This document shows positions 16,203 to 23,679 of a DNA stretch of 48,983 nucleotides, one piece after another (position 1 is the first letter of the stretch; the number at the start of each line of letters is the position of its first letter). The notes under the pieces are model-generated. The model did not search any database. It was not told where the DNA came from and saw only the letters and a list, made by a program, of their open reading frames with translations. Source of the DNA: Clostridiales bacterium. Its GTDB lineage: Bacteria > Bacillota > Clostridia > Christensenellales > Aristaeellaceae. The DNA is taken from positions 1-48,983 of the forward strand of contig SFFH01000019.1 in assembly GCA_004557905.1 (NCBI GenBank), written 5' to 3'. A program made the translations under genes and the position numbers.

Positions 16203-16355
16203 TCTTCCTCCTTTGCTCTGCGCGCGCCTGAATGCCGACTGCGCGCTTCACCAGTTGTTCGTCTGTCCTGTTGTTATTGTATATGCCTCCCATGCGGATT
16301 TCCATCGACATCAACGGATCTTGTCATTCGTCCCCTCCGGCTTCCCGTGTTCTTT

Positions 16356-16371
16356 ATCAAGCGCGCTTGAT
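16356..16371. promoter_or_regulatory. Perfect 16-bp palindrome upstream of second TRAP operon
   Basis: ATCAAGCGCGCTTGAT is its own reverse complement and has no T tract, so it is a protein-binding site candidate rather than a terminator. LacI, GntR or FadR-type regulators use such sites. It is about 155 bp before dctQ. No matching regulator gene is adjacent. Confidence 0.45.
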
Positions 16372-16481
16372 GTCCGCTCACCGCCTTTCTGACCAGTCTG
16401 TCCCTTTGTTCCCTCTCTGTGAATCTATGCGTTTTTCACGTCCGTATGCGTGGATTTCTTTCATATCTATCCTTTCTGAAC

Positions 16482-16560
16482 GGAAAGCAAACCGTGCCCG
16501 CTCCCGCTTCCGAACATTCTGATCCAATCATGCTGTCCGGTACCCGCCGCACGGTATTTC
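16482..16560 (-). repeat. Copy C of three-copy RNA-like intergenic element
   Basis: Minus strand: ACCGTGCGGCGGGTA, hairpin arms CCGGAC and GTTCGG, then AAGCGGG, then AGCGGGC pairing with GTTTGCT through three G-U pairs, then TTCC. The hairpins match those of 2695-2770 and 17963-18040 although many bases differ. It lies after the pfp terminator and before the second TRAP operon. Confidence 0.6.
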
Positions 16561-16576
16561 CGGAGCTTTTTGCCAC

Positions 16577-16609
16577 AAAAAAAGAACCGCAGGCCTTCCG
16601 GCTTGCGGT
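16577..16609 (-). terminator. Terminator of pfp
   Basis: Minus strand ACCGCAAGCC, loop GGAA, GGCCTGCGGT with one mismatch, then TCTTTTTTT. It sits 29 bp after the stop codon. Confidence 0.88.
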
Positions 16610-16637
16610 CCCATGCGATGCGTATGAAGGAGAGTTC

Positions 16638-17864
16638 TCAGTCCTTGATGTAGATGTGGCGCGGCAGACCATCGATGTAGATCGGGGTGAGCTCGGCCTG
16701 AATCAGCGGACGGGCGTAGTTGATGAAGTCCTGCGTCATGCCGTTGCGGTAGTTGTTGATCCACTCCATCGGCACCTTCTTCTCGAAGTTGGCGCACTTG
16801 TGCACGTCCACCAGCTCCGTGATGCACTGATACGGATCGTTGGACACGCGCTTGAGGGAGGCCATCATGCCGGTCTTCCCGTCAAAGGCGGCCATCGCCG
16901 CAGCGCCGCCCACCTGATAGGCCTCGGTGACGTCGGTGCGGCTGGTGATGTGGCCGGCGCAGCGCTGCAGGGTGGACAGCTCAATGGCACGGGTCTTGGT
17001 GTTCATGTTCTTCTGCACATAGTCGCACAGGAAGCGCGCGGTGCCCGACAGGCTCTTGTGGCCGAAGGAATCGACCGCCAGACCGTCGCTCGCCAGCTCG
17101 GCCACATAGCGGCCGTCCGGCGTCTTGACGCCCTCGGACACAGCCACGACGATGGACGGATGATCCTTCTGCAGCGCCTCCAGCTTGGTCATGAAGCGGT
17201 CCATGTAAAACGGCACTTCCGGCAGGCAGATCAGGTCGGCGCCCTCGCAGTCCTCCCCCTGGGCCAGCGCGGCGGCGGCGGTCAGCCAGCCGGCGTTGCG
17301 GCCCATGATCTCCACGATGGTCACATACTTGGTGCCGTACACGGCGGCGTCGCGGCACAGCTCCTTGGTCACGGTCGCCACATACTTGGCAGCGGAGCCG
17401 TAGCCCGGGGTATGGTCGGTGCCCATCAGGTCGTTGTCGATGGTCTTGGGCACGCCCATGAAGCGGATGTGGCTGCCGATCTGCTTGGCGTAGTCGCTCA
17501 GCTTCATGATGGTATCCATGGAGTCATTGCCGCCGATGTAGAAGAAGTAGCCGATGTCCAGCTGATCCAGGATCTTGAACAGCTTGGCATAGACCTCCGG
17601 ATTCTCGATGTAGCCCGGCAGCTTATAGCGGCAACTGCCCAGGTAGGAAGACGGGGTGCGCTTGAGCAGCTCGATCTCCAGCGTGGAACCGCAGGTTTCG
17701 CCCAGATCGACAACCTGACCGCTCAGCAGGCCTTCGATGCCGTGGCGCATGCCGTAGATATGCTCAGCGCCGCGCTTCTGGCAGGCCTGCAGAACGCCGG
17801 CGAGGCTCGCGTTGATGACGGAAGTCGGGCCACCACTCTGGCCGACAATTGCGTTGCGTCCCAT
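16638..17864 (-). CDS. pfp: Pyrophosphate-dependent 6-phosphofructokinase
   Basis: The 408-residue enzyme phosphorylates fructose 6-phosphate, reversibly if PPi is the donor, in cytosolic glycolysis. GQSGGPTSVINAS at residues 9-20 is the phosphate-binding start. GGNDS at 111-115 has Asp where ATP enzymes have Gly, and PKTIDND at 139-145 has Lys where ATP enzymes have Gly; both point to PPi. MGRNAGW near 205 binds fructose 6-phosphate. Length and motifs suit the group II PFKs of clostridia. I chose the ATG at 17864, which has GGAGGAGATTTTC before it, over an in-frame start 15 codons earlier. It is transcribed alone from its own promoter. Confidence 0.9.
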   Translation of the reverse strand: MGRNAIVGQSGGPTSVINASLAGVLQACQKRGAEHIYGMRHGIEGLLSGQVVDLGETCGSTLEIELLKRTPSSYLGSCRYKLPGYIENPEVYAKLFKILDQLDIGYFFYIGGNDSMDTIMKLSDYAKQIGSHIRFMGVPKTIDNDLMGTDHTPGYGSAAKYVATVTKELCRDAAVYGTKYVTIVEIMGRNAGWLTAAAALAQGEDCEGADLICLPEVPFYMDRFMTKLEALQKDHPSIVVAVSEGVKTPDGRYVAELASDGLAVDSFGHKSLSGTARFLCDYVQKNMNTKTRAIELSTLQRCAGHITSRTDVTEAYQVGGAAAMAAFDGKTGMMASLKRVSNDPYQCITELVDVHKCANFEKKVPMEWINNYRNGMTQDFINYARPLIQAELTPIYIDGLPRHIYIKD

Positions 17865-17911
17865 GAAAATCTCCTCCAATGTAGATAAAATGACAAGATA
17901 CCGGTGCATAT

Positions 17912-17939
17912 ATTATACCATATTGCCCGGATTTTTCAA
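17912..17939 (-). promoter_or_regulatory. Promoter of pfp
   Basis: Minus strand TTGAAA (17934-17939), 16-bp spacer ending in TGG, and TATAAT (17912-17917). It lies immediately downstream of copy B of the RNA-like element. Confidence 0.7.
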
Positions 17940-17962
17940 CCGATCCCCCGACATTTTCCACC

Positions 17963-18040
17963 AAAAAGCGCGCTGTGCGCGCCCCCACTTCCGAACAGCT
18001 TTACAGAATGAAGCTCTTCGGTGCTCGCAGTACGGTCCTT
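17963..18040 (-). repeat. Copy B of three-copy RNA-like intergenic element
   Basis: Minus strand: ACCGTACTGCGAGCA, outer arms CCGAAG and GTTCGG, inner arms AGCTT and AAGCT, AAGTGGG, then GGCGCGC/GCGCGCT followed by TTTTT. It is nearly identical in plan to copy A (about 46 of 59 aligned bases by hand count). A second copy of the terminal hairpin occurs at 18060-18081 just upstream. Confidence 0.7.
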
Positions 18041-18108
18041 GTGCGGTATCCTATACGGTAAAAAGCGCGCTGTGCGCTCCAAAGGCCTTTACGTCATATC
18101 CCATTGTG

Positions 18109-18138
18109 CAAAAAAAGAGGACAGGCGCAGGCCTGTCC
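18109..18138 (-). terminator. Terminator of BMP-family receptor gene
   Basis: Minus strand GGACAGGC, loop CTGC, GCCTGTCC, then TCTTTTTTT, 16 bp after the stop codon. Confidence 0.88.
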
Positions 18139-18153
18139 CCTTCTGTGTGAGAA

Positions 18154-19233
18154 TCAGTCGATGTAATTGACGGTCACGGACGCGTCGACAGCCGGAGCGG
18201 CGTCAATCGCGTTGGAGACGACCACAGCGCCGGACTTGATGCCCTCCAGCACAGCGTTGTACTCGTCGACCGTGAAGGTCTTGAAGCACCAGGAGGTCTC
18301 AGCGGTCGGCAGGCCGACGAAGTCGCCGGCGCTCAGGTCGAGGGTCTCGATCTTGCCGCCGATGGTCTCCCACTCGCCCGCGTAGAACTTGGCCAGCGCG
18401 GCCTCGGTCGCGTTCTGCAGCTGCTTCATCGCGGAGGTCACGAACGGGTTGTAGCCGTAGTCGGCCACATACGCTTCGCCCAGGTAGTGCTGGTCGACGT
18501 CAACGCCGATCACGTAGCTCTTGTGCGCCAGCGCAGCCTCAGCCGCAGAGGTCCAGATGCCGCCGCCGCAGGCGAAGACGATCTCGGTGCCCGCGCTGTA
18601 CCAGCCGTCCATCTTGGCAGTGATGTTCGCATCGCCGTAGAACTGGCCGCCGTAGGTGTAGTTGATCTCGATCGGGGTGCCCAGCTCAACCGCCGCAGCA
18701 TTCGCGCCCTGCACGAAGCCGTAGCCGTAGCGCACAACGGCCGGAACCGCCATGCCGCCCAGGAAGCCCAGCTTGGTGTAGCCGTCCTTCACCGCCGCAT
18801 AGCCGGCCAGATAGCCCGCCTGCTCCTCGCCGAACACCGCGCAGTACACGTTGGCGAGCGGATCGGTGCCCAGGTCGCCCGCGGACACGTCGATGGCGAT
18901 GAAGTTGACGTCCGGATACAGCTCCTGCGCCTGCGCGACAGCCGCGCCGAACAGGTAGCCCGGCAGCACGATGACCTTCGCGCCGTCGGAGACCGCCTGG
19001 TCGATGGAGCCCAGGCGCTCGTCGTCGGAGTCAGCCGCCGGCTGATAGTACTGGTAGCTGATGTTGTTCGCGGTGGCGTACGCCTCCACGCCCTGCCAGC
19101 ATGCCTGGTTGAAGGACTCGTCGTCGATGGTGCCCACGTCGGTGACCAGCGCGATCTCGGCAGCATGGGCCGGGACGGCGAAGATCGCCAGCATCGCAAC
19201 CAGGACGAGCATCATGGAAAGGATCTTCTTCAT
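18154..19233 (-). CDS. BMP-family (nucleoside-type) solute-binding protein
   Basis: The 359-residue exported receptor resembles PnrA/Med-type proteins that capture nucleosides for ABC importers. After the signal peptide (to AHA) it shows IALVTDVGTIDDESFNQACWQGV, the family start, here with DDESFN; GYLAGYAAV near 140 and FACGGGIW near 225 are also typical. Firmicute members are usually lipoproteins, but this leader has no Cys, so it would be released or held otherwise. No ABC ATPase or permease gene is adjacent: pfp follows and yitT precedes it, each a separate unit. It may serve a transporter elsewhere. It has its own promoter and terminator. Confidence 0.88.
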   Translation of the reverse strand: MKKILSMMLVLVAMLAIFAVPAHAAEIALVTDVGTIDDESFNQACWQGVEAYATANNISYQYYQPAADSDDERLGSIDQAVSDGAKVIVLPGYLFGAAVAQAQELYPDVNFIAIDVSAGDLGTDPLANVYCAVFGEEQAGYLAGYAAVKDGYTKLGFLGGMAVPAVVRYGYGFVQGANAAAVELGTPIEINYTYGGQFYGDANITAKMDGWYSAGTEIVFACGGGIWTSAAEAALAHKSYVIGVDVDQHYLGEAYVADYGYNPFVTSAMKQLQNATEAALAKFYAGEWETIGGKIETLDLSAGDFVGLPTAETSWCFKTFTVDEYNAVLEGIKSGAVVVSNAIDAAPAVDASVTVNYID

Positions 19234-19284
19234 GGGATATTCCTCCTATCGTTATTCCTGCCGCTTGGGGCAGACGTCAATTGT

Positions 19285-19313
19285 ATTATAGCATTGCCCA
19301 TAGAGATTTGCAA
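19285..19313 (-). promoter_or_regulatory. Promoter of BMP-family receptor gene
   Basis: Minus strand TTGCAA (19308-19313), 17-bp spacer, TATAAT (19285-19290), 52 bp before the start codon. Confidence 0.8.
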
Positions 19314-19337
19314 ACAGTATCTTGCGCTGTTTTCCGG

Positions 19338-20213
19338 TCACTCATCGTCGATGCCGGTGAAGCCCTCGCCCAGTGCCTCGTGCACGTTGCACACCGTCAC
19401 AAACGCCTGCGGGTCCACCTCGGCCACGAGCTTTTTCAGCCGCGGTGCCTCCGTCCGGGAGACCACGCACAGGAGCGTGCCCACCGGCAGGCGGGAGTAT
19501 GTGCCCTCGGCCATCAGGCGCGTGCAGCCCCGGTCGATCTCCGTGTGAATCCGCCGGACGATTTCTTCGGCGTCGCGCGAGATGATCATGAACTGCATCG
19601 CCGTGTTGAAGCCCTTGATGACGCTGTCCATCGCCTGGCTGGAGACGAACAGGGCGATCAGCGCCCACAGTGCCGCCTGCAAGCCGAACGCCAGAGCGGC
19701 AACCGCCACGACCAGCCCGTCAATCAGAAAGAGGATTGCCGCGATGGGCAGAAAGGCGACGCGGCTGTGGATCATCTTCGCGGCCATGTCCGTGCCGCCC
19801 GTCGTCGCGCCCGCGCGCACCACCAGCCCAAGGCCCACGCCCAGCAGCACACCGCCGAACACGGAGGCGAGCATCACATTGCCGGAAACGTCGCGCACCG
19901 GCACCAGATCGATGAACAGCGACATCAACGACATCGCGATGAACGAGCGCACCGCGAAGCGCCAGCCGACGGTCCGCCAGCCGATCAGAAACAGCGGCAC
20001 GTTCAGCACGAAGCTGATCAGACCGACGGACAGCGGCAGCACGCTGGCGAGCACCGTCGAAATGCCGGAGATGCCGCCCGGCGCGATGTCATAGGGCAGA
20101 AAAAACAGCGGCAGGGACAGCGCTGCCAGGAACGTTCCCAGCACGATCAGCGCATAGTCCTTGAGCAGCTGCTTTCCCTCTTTGCGAAAGTTGATCTCCT
20201 TGATGTTCTGCAT
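19338..20213 (-). CDS. YitT family membrane protein with DUF2179 domain
   Basis: With the ATG at 20213 (AGGAAGGG upstream) the protein has 291 residues. Five or six hydrophobic segments fill about residues 18-190, including the family motif LPYDIAPGGISGISTVL near 40 and RAGATTGGTDMAAKMI near 130. The C-terminal 85 residues form the soluble DUF2179 domain, with TRLMAEGTYSRLPVGTLLCVV and DPQAFVTVCNVHEALGEGF. The transported substrate and role are unknown. It follows mazF, but a terminator at 20247-20275 lies between, so expression by read-through or a weak local promoter is likely. Confidence 0.88.
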   Translation of the reverse strand: MQNIKEINFRKEGKQLLKDYALIVLGTFLAALSLPLFFLPYDIAPGGISGISTVLASVLPLSVGLISFVLNVPLFLIGWRTVGWRFAVRSFIAMSLMSLFIDLVPVRDVSGNVMLASVFGGVLLGVGLGLVVRAGATTGGTDMAAKMIHSRVAFLPIAAILFLIDGLVVAVAALAFGLQAALWALIALFVSSQAMDSVIKGFNTAMQFMIISRDAEEIVRRIHTEIDRGCTRLMAEGTYSRLPVGTLLCVVSRTEAPRLKKLVAEVDPQAFVTVCNVHEALGEGFTGIDDE

Positions 20214-20246
20214 GGTTTTACCCTTCCTGGTTCGTCCGTTTTTTAT

Positions 20247-20275
20247 GAAAAGAAGCAGGGAGGCCTCCCCGCTTC
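20247..20275 (-). terminator. Terminator after mazF
   Basis: Minus strand GAAGC, GGGGAGGCCTCCC core, GCTTC, then TTTTCAT. It ends the birA-acpS-nnr-mazF unit. Confidence 0.7.
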
Positions 20276-20281
20276 GGTTGG

Positions 20282-20632
20282 TCAGATCTGCTGGATCTCC
20301 AGCGCCGCCATCAGCGCGCGGTCCACCCGCGCCAGCGACATCCCCCCGATGTGGCCCGCCTTGGCCCGCAGCCGCCGCTTTTCCAGCGTGCGGATCTGCT
20401 CGCACAGCACCAGAGAATCGCTCTTCAGGCCACTCTCGCGCGCCGCGACCCACACATGCGTCGGCAGGTCATTTTTCATCAGCTTCGAGGTCATGGCCGC
20501 GCAGATCACCGTCGGCGAAAACCGGTTGCCGCGATTGTTCTGCACGATCAGCACCGGGCGCACGCCGCCCTGCTCGCTGCCCACGACGGGATCGAGATCC
20601 GCAATGAAAATATCTCCGCGTACAACCTCCAT
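20282..20632 (-). CDS. mazF: MazF/PemK (NdoA-like) mRNA interferase toxin
   Basis: This 116-residue protein has the complete EndoA/NdoA pattern: VVRGDIFIADLDPVVGSEQGG (Arg-Gly-Asp start and the catalytic Arg region after GSEQGG), RPVLIVQNN, FSPTVICAAMTSK with the catalytic Thr, and LPTHV. The family cuts mRNA at short sequences when its antitoxin is lost. I set the start at ATG 20632, matching the NdoA N-terminus; an upstream in-frame ATG at 20647 would add five residues. There is only 45 bp to nnr, with no room for the usual CopG-type antitoxin, and none follows. Either the antitoxin is elsewhere or the gene serves another role. Confidence 0.9.
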   Translation of the reverse strand: MEVVRGDIFIADLDPVVGSEQGGVRPVLIVQNNRGNRFSPTVICAAMTSKLMKNDLPTHVWVAARESGLKSDSLVLCEQIRTLEKRRLRAKAGHIGGMSLARVDRALMAALEIQQI

Positions 20633-20677
20633 GATCTCACAACCCATTGCTTCATCATGGAGCCTTCCCCTGCGCTC

Positions 20678-22165
20678 TTATTCTATGCGCAGCGCCTCGC
20701 ACACGTCCCAGGCCGTCACCGCGCGGCTGCCGCGCAGCCTGGCCGCCGCCTCGCCCGCCAGGCCGTGATAGTACGCGCCCGCGCGCGCTGCGTCCATGGG
20801 CGTCATGCCCTGCGCCATCAGGCCGGCCACCACGCCGGTCAATACGTCGCCGCAGCCGCCCGTGCCCATCGCCTCGCAGCCAGTCACGTTCATCGCCACA
20901 TCCTCGCCGCGCGCGATCACCGTCGTCGCGCCCTTGAGCAGCACGCAGCAATCGTAGTCCTGCGCCAGCTGCTGGGCGTATTCCACCGGCGCAGCGAGGA
21001 TCTCCTGCACCTGCGCGCCGGTCAGCCGCGCCATCTCTCCCGGATGCGGGGTCAGCACCGTGTTTGCGCCCACCTTGCCGCCGTACCTGGCCAGCAGGTT
21101 CAGCGCGTCCGCGTCGATCACCTTGGGCATATCGCCGGATACCAGCTGCACAATGGCGCGCCAGGTACCCTCCTCCTGCCCGAGCCCCGGGCCGATGGCC
21201 AGCGCCTGCTTGCCCTGCGCCAGCTCATAGAGCTTCATGGACGTGCCCGCCTCCAGCGCCGCCCCGCCGCAGACCACCTTCGCCATCGCGCAGGGAACCA
21301 GCGTCTGCATCGGGATGCGCACCGGCGCGCAGCACGCCGCCGTCACCAGGCCCGCGCCGCTTCGCAGTGTCGCCTGCGCAGCCAGGCACGCCGCGCCGCT
21401 CATGCCCTCGCTGCCCGCGACGAGCAGCACATGGCCGAACGTCCCCTTGTGCGCGTCCCGTGCGCGGACGGGCAGCATCGACGCCGCGTCCGCCGCCTCC
21501 AGCACGTCGATGCCCTGCGCGCCGTCCCATTCCGACAGAATGCCGATGTCGGCAATCGTCAGATGCCCCGTCAGCGCCCTGCCCGGGAAGATCATGTGCC
21601 CGTGCTTGGCCCGGTGGAACGTCACCGTCTCCGTCGCGCGCACTGCCTCACCGAGCGTCTGGCCCGTCGCGCCGTCCACGCCGGAGGGAATGTCCACCGC
21701 GATCACCGGCAGGCCGCTGCCGTTCATCCGCTGCACCGCGGACAGCGCCGTGCCCTCCATCGCGCGCGACAGCCCCGTGCCGAACAGCGCGTCCACAATC
21801 GCCGCGCAGTCCGCCGGAATCTCCGGCGCATCGCCGTACAGGATCGTCATGTTCGCGCCGCAGACGTTCAGCAGGCACGCGTTCGCGCCCGCGTCGTCCT
21901 TCATTTTGGACGGGCTGCTCATCAGCCATACGTCCGCTCTGCCGCCGCGCTGCATCCAGATGCGCGCCGCTGCGCACCCGTCGCCGCCGTTGTTGCCGCT
22001 TCCGCAGACGAACAGCACGCGGCTTCCCCGCTTCGCATACCGCTCCACGGCATCCGCCACCGCCTGCGCGGCGTGCTCCATCAGCAGGATGGACGGATAG
22101 CCCGTGCCGTCCAGAAACGCGCGTTCCATCTCCCGCATGTCCTGCGGTGAAATCGTGTGCAGCAT
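20678..22165 (-). CDS. nnr: Bifunctional NAD(P)H-hydrate epimerase / ADP-dependent dehydratase
   Basis: The 495-residue enzyme repairs NADHX and NADPHX. The N-terminal YjeF_N epimerase domain (about 1-205) shows FVCGSGNNGGDG and VDALFGTGLSR, then VDIPSGVDGATG. The C-terminal ribokinase-like dehydratase domain shows AIGPGLGQE, TPHPGEMARL, LLKGATTVI and the catalytic GTGGCGDVLTG. All key motifs are present. The ATG at 22165 lies eight bases from GGAGG. It follows acpS after 143 bp filled by a REP-like repeat and precedes mazF by 45 bp. The acpS-nnr neighbourhood is common in Firmicutes. Confidence 0.93.
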   Translation of the reverse strand: MLHTISPQDMREMERAFLDGTGYPSILLMEHAAQAVADAVERYAKRGSRVLFVCGSGNNGGDGCAAARIWMQRGGRADVWLMSSPSKMKDDAGANACLLNVCGANMTILYGDAPEIPADCAAIVDALFGTGLSRAMEGTALSAVQRMNGSGLPVIAVDIPSGVDGATGQTLGEAVRATETVTFHRAKHGHMIFPGRALTGHLTIADIGILSEWDGAQGIDVLEAADAASMLPVRARDAHKGTFGHVLLVAGSEGMSGAACLAAQATLRSGAGLVTAACCAPVRIPMQTLVPCAMAKVVCGGAALEAGTSMKLYELAQGKQALAIGPGLGQEEGTWRAIVQLVSGDMPKVIDADALNLLARYGGKVGANTVLTPHPGEMARLTGAQVQEILAAPVEYAQQLAQDYDCCVLLKGATTVIARGEDVAMNVTGCEAMGTGGCGDVLTGVVAGLMAQGMTPMDAARAGAYYHGLAGEAAARLRGSRAVTAWDVCEALRIE

Positions 22166-22171
22166 AAAAAC

Positions 22172-22300
22172 CTCCGTCAGGGCTGCCGCCCTGAAACCCG
22201 CCTGGGGACTCGTCCCCAGACCCCTCCTTCGCTTCGCGCCTGCTTTAAGCATCCTGTCGTCGGCAAACTCCGTTTGCCCAAGGAAAAGCAATCAACCTGC
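22172..22300. repeat. REP-like palindromic repeat between acpS and nnr
   Basis: Three short palindromes follow each other: AGGGCTGCCGCCCT, CTGGGGACTCGTCCCCAG and GGCAAACTCCGTTTGCC, separated by CCCTCCTTCGCTTCGCGC. The same joining sequence occurs at 9282-9360. It lies inside a probable operon and may stabilise the upstream mRNA. Confidence 0.65.
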
Positions 22301-22308
22301 CTTGCCGC

Positions 22309-22713
22309 TCATTCAGCCCCGGGTCCAGGGCCGCAGCCCTCAATCACCGCGAACGCCATTGACATGTCGCCCTCATGCGTCAGCGACAGCAGTACACGCC
22401 CGCCGCCAAGCGCCTCAAGCCGCGCGAGCGCATCCCCGTGCAGCCGGATACCCGGCGCGCCGCGCTCCTCGTGCGTCACCTCGATGACCCACGGCTCTAC
22501 ACCTCCGGCAAACCCGGTACCCAGCGCCTTGGCGACGGCCTCCTTCGCGGCAAACATCGCCGCCGCGCTCTGCGCCCGCGTCTTTCCCTTTCCGTCCAGA
22601 TACGCGCGCTCTCCCTCGAGGAATACGCGCGTATAGAAGTGTTCCTTCGCGATCGCCTTTTCCATCCGCGATACCGCGCACAGGTCCATCCCGATTCCAA
22701 TGACCTCAGGCAT
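22309..22713 (-). CDS. acpS: Holo-[acyl-carrier-protein] synthase
   Basis: This 134-residue phosphopantetheinyl transferase moves 4'-phosphopantetheine from CoA to acyl carrier protein. The metal-binding Asp is in IGIGMDLCAVSRM (residues 5-17), the second acid in FAAKEAVAKALGTG near residue 55, and LLSLTHEGDMSMAFAV near 108 closes the family pattern. Length is close to the usual 120-130. Its ATG overlaps the 3' end of birA by 8 bp, so the two are translated together. Confidence 0.93.
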   Translation of the reverse strand: MPEVIGIGMDLCAVSRMEKAIAKEHFYTRVFLEGERAYLDGKGKTRAQSAAAMFAAKEAVAKALGTGFAGGVEPWVIEVTHEERGAPGIRLHGDALARLEALGGGRVLLSLTHEGDMSMAFAVIEGCGPGPGAE

Positions 22714-23488
22714 AGCCCATGATCCCCCGTACGGACACGTCCGCCGCCAGCACCTCGCGCACCCCGCCGTCCTCGTCCGCGCGCACCAGCAGGGAGCCGC
22801 TGTCCGTCACGCCCTCCGCAGTGCCGGTGTAGGTTCCGTTCAGGCCGATCACCTGCACCCGCTGCCCGATCGTCGCCGACCGCGCGCAGTACGCGCGCAT
22901 CATCGCTTCGTCGCCGAGCACCCACGCCTGCTCGAATTCCTGAAGGAACGCGCGCACGATGTCCGCACGGCTGATCCGTCTGCCCGCAAGCAGATCCAGG
23001 GACGACGCGCTGTGCGCAATCTCCTCGGGGAACTGCGTCTGGTGCACATTGATGCCCACGCCTGCCACGACGCTCGCCACCTTTTCCGGCGTTGCGTCCA
23101 TCTCCATCAGCATGCCGCAGACCTTGCGCCCCCCGGCCACGATGTCGTTTGGCCACTTGATCCGTACATCCAGACCGGTCACCCGGCGGATGGCGTTTGC
23201 CGTCGCAAGCGCCGTCAGAAGCGATATCTTTGCCACCTGTGCCGGCGGCACGTCCGGCCGCAGGATCAGCGTCATGGAAATGCTTGATCCCGCCGGGGAT
23301 ATCCAACTGTGTCCGCGCCGGCCTCGACCCGCCGTCTGCGTGTCGGCGAGCACCATTGTGCCGTGCGCCGCGCCCTGGCCGGCCAGCTTTTTTGCGTACC
23401 GGTTGGTGGAATCAATTTCCTTAAAATATACAATATCCTGCCCGGCCCACTGCGTGCCGAGCCCGCTTTGTATCTGTTCTCTGGTCAT
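22706..23488 (-). CDS. birA: Biotin-[acetyl-CoA-carboxylase] ligase without HTH domain
   Basis: The 260-residue protein is a class I biotin protein ligase. It joins biotin to carboxylase carrier domains through biotinyl-AMP. Motifs in order: EIDSTNRYAK near 26, TAGRGRRGHSW near 55 (adenylate loop), MTLILRP, and KWPNDIVAGGRK near 110, followed by GVGINVHQ. It lacks the N-terminal repressor domain, so it should not regulate biotin genes. The ATG at 23488 follows GGGAGGCGCAGGC and I prefer it to an upstream in-frame start. It leads the operon birA-acpS-nnr-mazF and is divergent from the moxR operon. Confidence 0.9.
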   Translation of the reverse strand: MTREQIQSGLGTQWAGQDIVYFKEIDSTNRYAKKLAGQGAAHGTMVLADTQTAGRGRRGHSWISPAGSSISMTLILRPDVPPAQVAKISLLTALATANAIRRVTGLDVRIKWPNDIVAGGRKVCGMLMEMDATPEKVASVVAGVGINVHQTQFPEEIAHSASSLDLLAGRRISRADIVRAFLQEFEQAWVLGDEAMMRAYCARSATIGQRVQVIGLNGTYTGTAEGVTDSGSLLVRADEDGGVREVLAADVSVRGIMGYA

Positions 23489-23561
23489 GCCTGCGCCTCC
23501 CGTGCGCCGCGCGTCGTCCGTTCCGTTCCGCGCGCCCAAAATGCTCTGCAAGGATGTCCCT

Positions 23562-23590
23562 ATTGTAACAAAAACGCACGGTACATGCAA
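23562..23590 (-). promoter_or_regulatory. Promoter of birA operon
   Basis: Minus strand TTGCAT (23585-23590), 17-bp spacer, TACAAT (23562-23567). It is back to back with the moxR promoter. Confidence 0.78.
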
Positions 23591-23606
23591 GGCGTTCTCC
23601 CTGTCC

Positions 23607-23635
23607 TTGCCAAATCCTGCCGCATCCATTATAAT
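23607..23635 (+). promoter_or_regulatory. Promoter of moxR operon
   Basis: TTGCCA (23607-23612), 17-bp spacer, TATAAT (23630-23635), 45 bp before the moxR start. Confidence 0.8.
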
Positions 23636-23679
23636 GGACGTAGTTTTGGGGCATCCTCGGGATGCCAAAGGAGAACGTT

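Noticed and set aside
20590..20650. Small antitoxin frame overlapping the start of mazF
   Set aside because: The alternative frame beginning with ATGATGAAG gives a Trp/Arg/Ala-rich peptide with no antitoxin character and is a shadow of mazF.
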